Origin: Candidatus Gastranaerophilales bacterium
GTDB taxonomy: Bacteria > Cyanobacteriota > Vampirovibrionia > Gastranaerophilales > JAILCC01
Reading direction: 5' to 3'
Assembly: GCA_024408745.1 (NCBI GenBank)
Contig: JAKSUS010000040.1
Coordinates: 1 to 8,663 of the forward strand
DNA length: 8,663 bases
Shown here: positions 6,848 through 8,663 of the stretch, one piece after another
How the letters are laid out: each line of letters opens with the position of its first letter
Numbering within the stretch: the first letter of the stretch is position 1
Notes under the pieces: generated by a model
Databases searched by the model: none
What the model saw: the letters and a program-made list of their open reading frames with translations, nothing else
Told to the model about the DNA's origin: nothing
Made by a program: the position numbers and the translations under genes

Positions 6848-7520
6848 ATCTTCCGATTGCTTCTAAAAATCTTCTTTGTGCTTTTTGTGCATTTTGTTCA
6901 TTTGCAACTATTAATTTCTTTTCGCCTAAAACGGGGTTCAATTTTGTTTTAACTAAATCTAATTTTTCGGGATGTGCGAAAACAAACATCATAGATAATT
7001 CAGGGATATACTGTTGAACGGATTTTACGTTATCAGGTAAAGTATCCCAGTTAATTTGTTTTGCAATATCACCTTCGTTTTCTAAATCACCGATTACAAC
7101 AACGGCAGGAACAAACCCTTCTTTTTTCATTGTTAAAGCGTGTTCAAATGCTTTTTTTATGCCCTCGCCGTAAGCAGTTCCGTAATCTTTTTCATCATAT
7201 TTTGTAAAGGCTTCTATTGCCTTTGTAATCCCTTGAGAATCACTTGGTGAACCTTCATATATTAAATATGATTTTTCAGAAACTTTTAAAATTTTAATTT
7301 CATCTTCAGGATCAAGTATTGAGCAAAGAGTTTTTAAATATTTTGTTTCAGCAGGTAACATATTTTGGTTTGAAGCAGATGAATCAACAACAAAAATAAC
7401 GGCAGATTTATGAAAATCATCTACTTTAATACTTTTTACCGCAACAAATAACAATTTTCCTACAATTGCCGCAACTACAAATATAATTCCTAAAACTATT
7501 AATCTTTTATTTAATTTCAT
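6846..7520 (-). CDS. Membrane-anchored von Willebrand factor A (VWA) domain protein
   Basis: This is a 224-residue protein with a short Lys/Arg-rich N terminus, one membrane helix (~7-28) and a VWA domain from ~38 to the end, facing the periplasm. The metal-ion-dependent adhesion site is complete: Asp46-x-Ser48-x-Ser50 in FVVDSSAS, Thr115 in GTAYGEG, and Asp145 in VVVIGDLENEG. VWA domains bind a protein partner through a divalent metal held at this site, so an assembly or adhesion role is likely; the ligand is unknown. The hydrophobic strands around the metal site (AVIFVVD, AVVVIGD, MMFVFAHP) follow the Rossmann-like order of the fold. It resembles the small VWA subunits of BatA/BatB-type clusters in layout, but has only one helix and no MoxR ATPase is seen nearby. 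The start is preceded by AGAGAGGA seven bases upstream, and the gap to the preceding gene is 15 bases. Confidence 0.85.
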   Translation of the reverse strand: MKLNKRLIVLGIIFVVAAIVGKLLFVAVKSIKVDDFHKSAVIFVVDSSASNQNMLPAETKYLKTLCSILDPEDEIKILKVSEKSYLIYEGSPSDSQGITKAIEAFTKYDEKDYGTAYGEGIKKAFEHALTMKKEGFVPAVVVIGDLENEGDIAKQINWDTLPDNVKSVQQYIPELSMMFVFAHPEKLDLVKTKLNPVLGEKKLIVANEQNAQKAQRRFLEAIGR

Positions 7521-7527
7521 TAATTTA

Positions 7528-7535
7528 TCCTCTCT
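7528..7535 (-). promoter_or_regulatory. Shine-Dalgarno AGAGAGGA for the VWA gene
   Basis: On the - strand AGAGAGGA ends seven bases before the ATG at 7520 and abuts the TAA of the preceding gene (7536-7538). It fixes the start, which also gives a sensible membrane anchor. Confidence 0.75.
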
Positions 7536-8573
7536 TTAATAACTTGATACTACTGAAAACGGTTTTAATAATTTAACTTCTAATTCCGTATAAACAGGGA
7601 TTTCTGCATCAACACCTTTTTCAGCAGCAACTTTTATGCCTGCTGCTGCGGCTCCTGCACCTGCTGAAATTGCAGTTGAAGCCCAAGTACTTGTATCTTT
7701 AGAACAAGCACCGTATATTAATCCTGTTAATGCACCGACTGCTATTCCGACGGCAACATTTGCTACTGCTTCTTTTAATTTACCGTCATTTGTAACGGTA
7801 AAATCAATATCTTCCGTCGAAATTGAATAAGTTTGACCTTCAGGTGTTGTTAGCGTATCAAAAGTAAACACTACTCTGCCGTTTCTTGAACCGTAAGTAG
7901 CATGTCTTGCAGTTTTGAGTTTGCCTGTTAATAAACTTCCTTGCGGTGCAACTAATGCTCCATTATACATCCAGTTTTCAGTTAATACTGCTCTTACTTC
8001 ATCTCCAACAGTTGTACTCGAAGTATCAATTGCAGTTTCTAAATATGTTTTAAAGGTTGAACCTTTTGCTACCTGAATAACAGAACCGCGTAAAGAATCA
8101 TCAAAAGGTGTTTCGATTTTTTGAACGGTTGTATATTTATTAGTTACAGTCGGTTGTGAAAAATTATATTGTCCTACCGTATTATTTAAGACTTTACTCG
8201 CTTGGTTTTGAAACATTGAAAGGTATTGAGTATTAAATGATTCTTCATAAACAACCCCAATATTTCTTAGTTCTTTTAAAATTGCTTTATTTACACTTGT
8301 ATTATTTGTTGCATCAAAATAATAGAAATAATTTTCACTGCTTTTTTGTAAAATTATTAAAATATAATCGTTACTGTTTTTATTGTAAATCGCATAATAA
8401 GGATTCTGTTTTTTTACCGTATAATTTTTATCTTCTAAAATGTTTACAATTCTGTTTTTCATATAATCAGGATTAGAATTTTTTACGAAATACAAGTTAT
8501 CCGCAAAAACAATACCGGCATTTGAAAAAGTCAGATACAATATACACAAAAATAATGCGAAAAATTTTTTCAT
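7536..8573 (-). CDS. Secreted protein with VirB10/TrbI-like region and glycine-rich hydrophobic segment
   Basis: This 345-residue protein begins with a signal peptide (MKK, hydrophobic core, likely cleavage after IVFA near residue 24). Residues ~25-115 form a small alpha/beta domain I cannot name. A polar linker leads to residues ~165-255, which resemble the beta-barrel part of VirB10/TrbI proteins: KGSTFKTYLETAIDTSSTTVGDEV, ALVAPQGSLLTGKL, and RVVFTFDTLTTPEGQTYSI correspond to the family's 'threshold value, P-x-G-s-x-l-x-G, R-x-x-v-x-f-x-x-l-x-x-p-x-G' order. A Gly/Ala-rich hydrophobic stretch (~268-315) follows, like a glycine zipper, and then IPVYTELEVKLLKPF, the closing strand often found in such proteins. 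It is probably periplasmic or outer-membrane associated. VirB10 kinship is a pattern-level inference; there is no type IV secretion neighbour. GAGGTG precedes the ATG, which overlaps the previous stop as TAATG. Confidence 0.75.
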   Translation of the reverse strand: MKKFFALFLCILYLTFSNAGIVFADNLYFVKNSNPDYMKNRIVNILEDKNYTVKKQNPYYAIYNKNSNDYILIILQKSSENYFYYFDATNNTSVNKAILKELRNIGVVYEESFNTQYLSMFQNQASKVLNNTVGQYNFSQPTVTNKYTTVQKIETPFDDSLRGSVIQVAKGSTFKTYLETAIDTSSTTVGDEVRAVLTENWMYNGALVAPQGSLLTGKLKTARHATYGSRNGRVVFTFDTLTTPEGQTYSISTEDIDFTVTNDGKLKEAVANVAVGIAVGALTGLIYGACSKDTSTWASTAISAGAGAAAAGIKVAAEKGVDAEIPVYTELEVKLLKPFSVVSSY

Positions 8574-8662
8574 TATTTATTCACCTCGTTGATAACTTCT
8601 GTCGTGATTTGTTTAGTTGTTGTCACAGAACCGTCTGTATTAAATTTAATAATGTAATCTAT
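8573..8662 (-). CDS. C-terminal end of an unknown gene, 5'-partial
   Basis: The frame is open from the right window edge and ends at TAA (8573-8575), giving 29 residues that include NTDGSVTTTKQITTEVINEV. The stop shares one base with the ATG of the secreted-protein gene (TAATG), which argues for a real gene at the head of, or further up, the same cluster. The pattern 'hydrophobic strand, N-T-D-G-S-V' resembles a beta-hairpin turn, but nothing more can be said about its role. Confidence 0.6.
   Translation of the reverse strand: MDYIIKFNTDGSVTTTKQITTEVINEVNK
8582..8587 (-). promoter_or_regulatory. Shine-Dalgarno GAGGTG for the secreted-protein gene
   Basis: GAGGTG ends eight bases before the ATG at 8573 and lies inside the last codons of the upstream gene. 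With the TAATG overlap it supports this start, which is also the one giving a proper signal peptide. Confidence 0.75.
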
Positions 8663-8663
8663 T

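Noticed and set aside
6846..8573. Type IV secretion or Bat/MoxR-type operon
   Set aside because: Only one VirB10-like and one VWA protein are present; no VirB4, VirB9, VirD4, MoxR ATPase, DUF58 or TPR protein is visible in the window.

Overview
The window is AT-rich throughout and protein-coding almost end to end, with very short gaps, TAATG start/stop overlaps and Shine-Dalgarno-led starts. This is a compact bacterial genome. Signal peptides, TonB/TolA-like proteins and a VirB10-like secreted domain point to a cell with two membranes. My best guess is a low-GC gut-type lineage such as Gastranaerophilales/Melainabacteria (Vampirovibrionia). That placement is inference from composition and gene style, because no marker in the window fixes the taxon. 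No RNA gene, insertion sequence, CRISPR array or attachment site was seen, and no stretch over 300 bases lacks a gene.

Left part, + strand (1-3397). The window opens inside a GT4-type glycosyltransferase whose reading frame is open to the left edge, so its start lies outside. After 21 bases comes priA, the replication-restart helicase. All its domains are recognisable in one frame, but a TAA at 1805-1807 splits it just before the Walker A motif. It is either a real broken gene, a strain-level nonsense mutation or a sequence error.

Right part, - strand (3407-8663). Six genes read leftward with gaps of 15 bases or less and converge on priA with 9 bases between the stops. In transcription order they are: the tail of an unknown gene; a secreted protein with a VirB10/TrbI-like region and a glycine-rich hydrophobic segment; a membrane-anchored von Willebrand A protein with a complete MIDAS; an eight-helix membrane protein that looks like a duplicated four-helix unit behind a soluble N-terminal domain; and two tandem single-helix proteins with Gln-rich linkers and TonB/TolA-like C-terminal domains, the second also carrying an N-terminal cytoplasmic zinc ribbon.

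Taken together the - strand cluster looks like an envelope-spanning machine: a metal-dependent adhesion-type domain outside the inner membrane, a large inner-membrane core, two arms that could cross the periplasm and a secreted component. I do not recognise it as a named system, and it is the most interesting content here. No ExbB/ExbD or TolQ/TolR pair is visible, so how the TonB-like arms would be energised is open.
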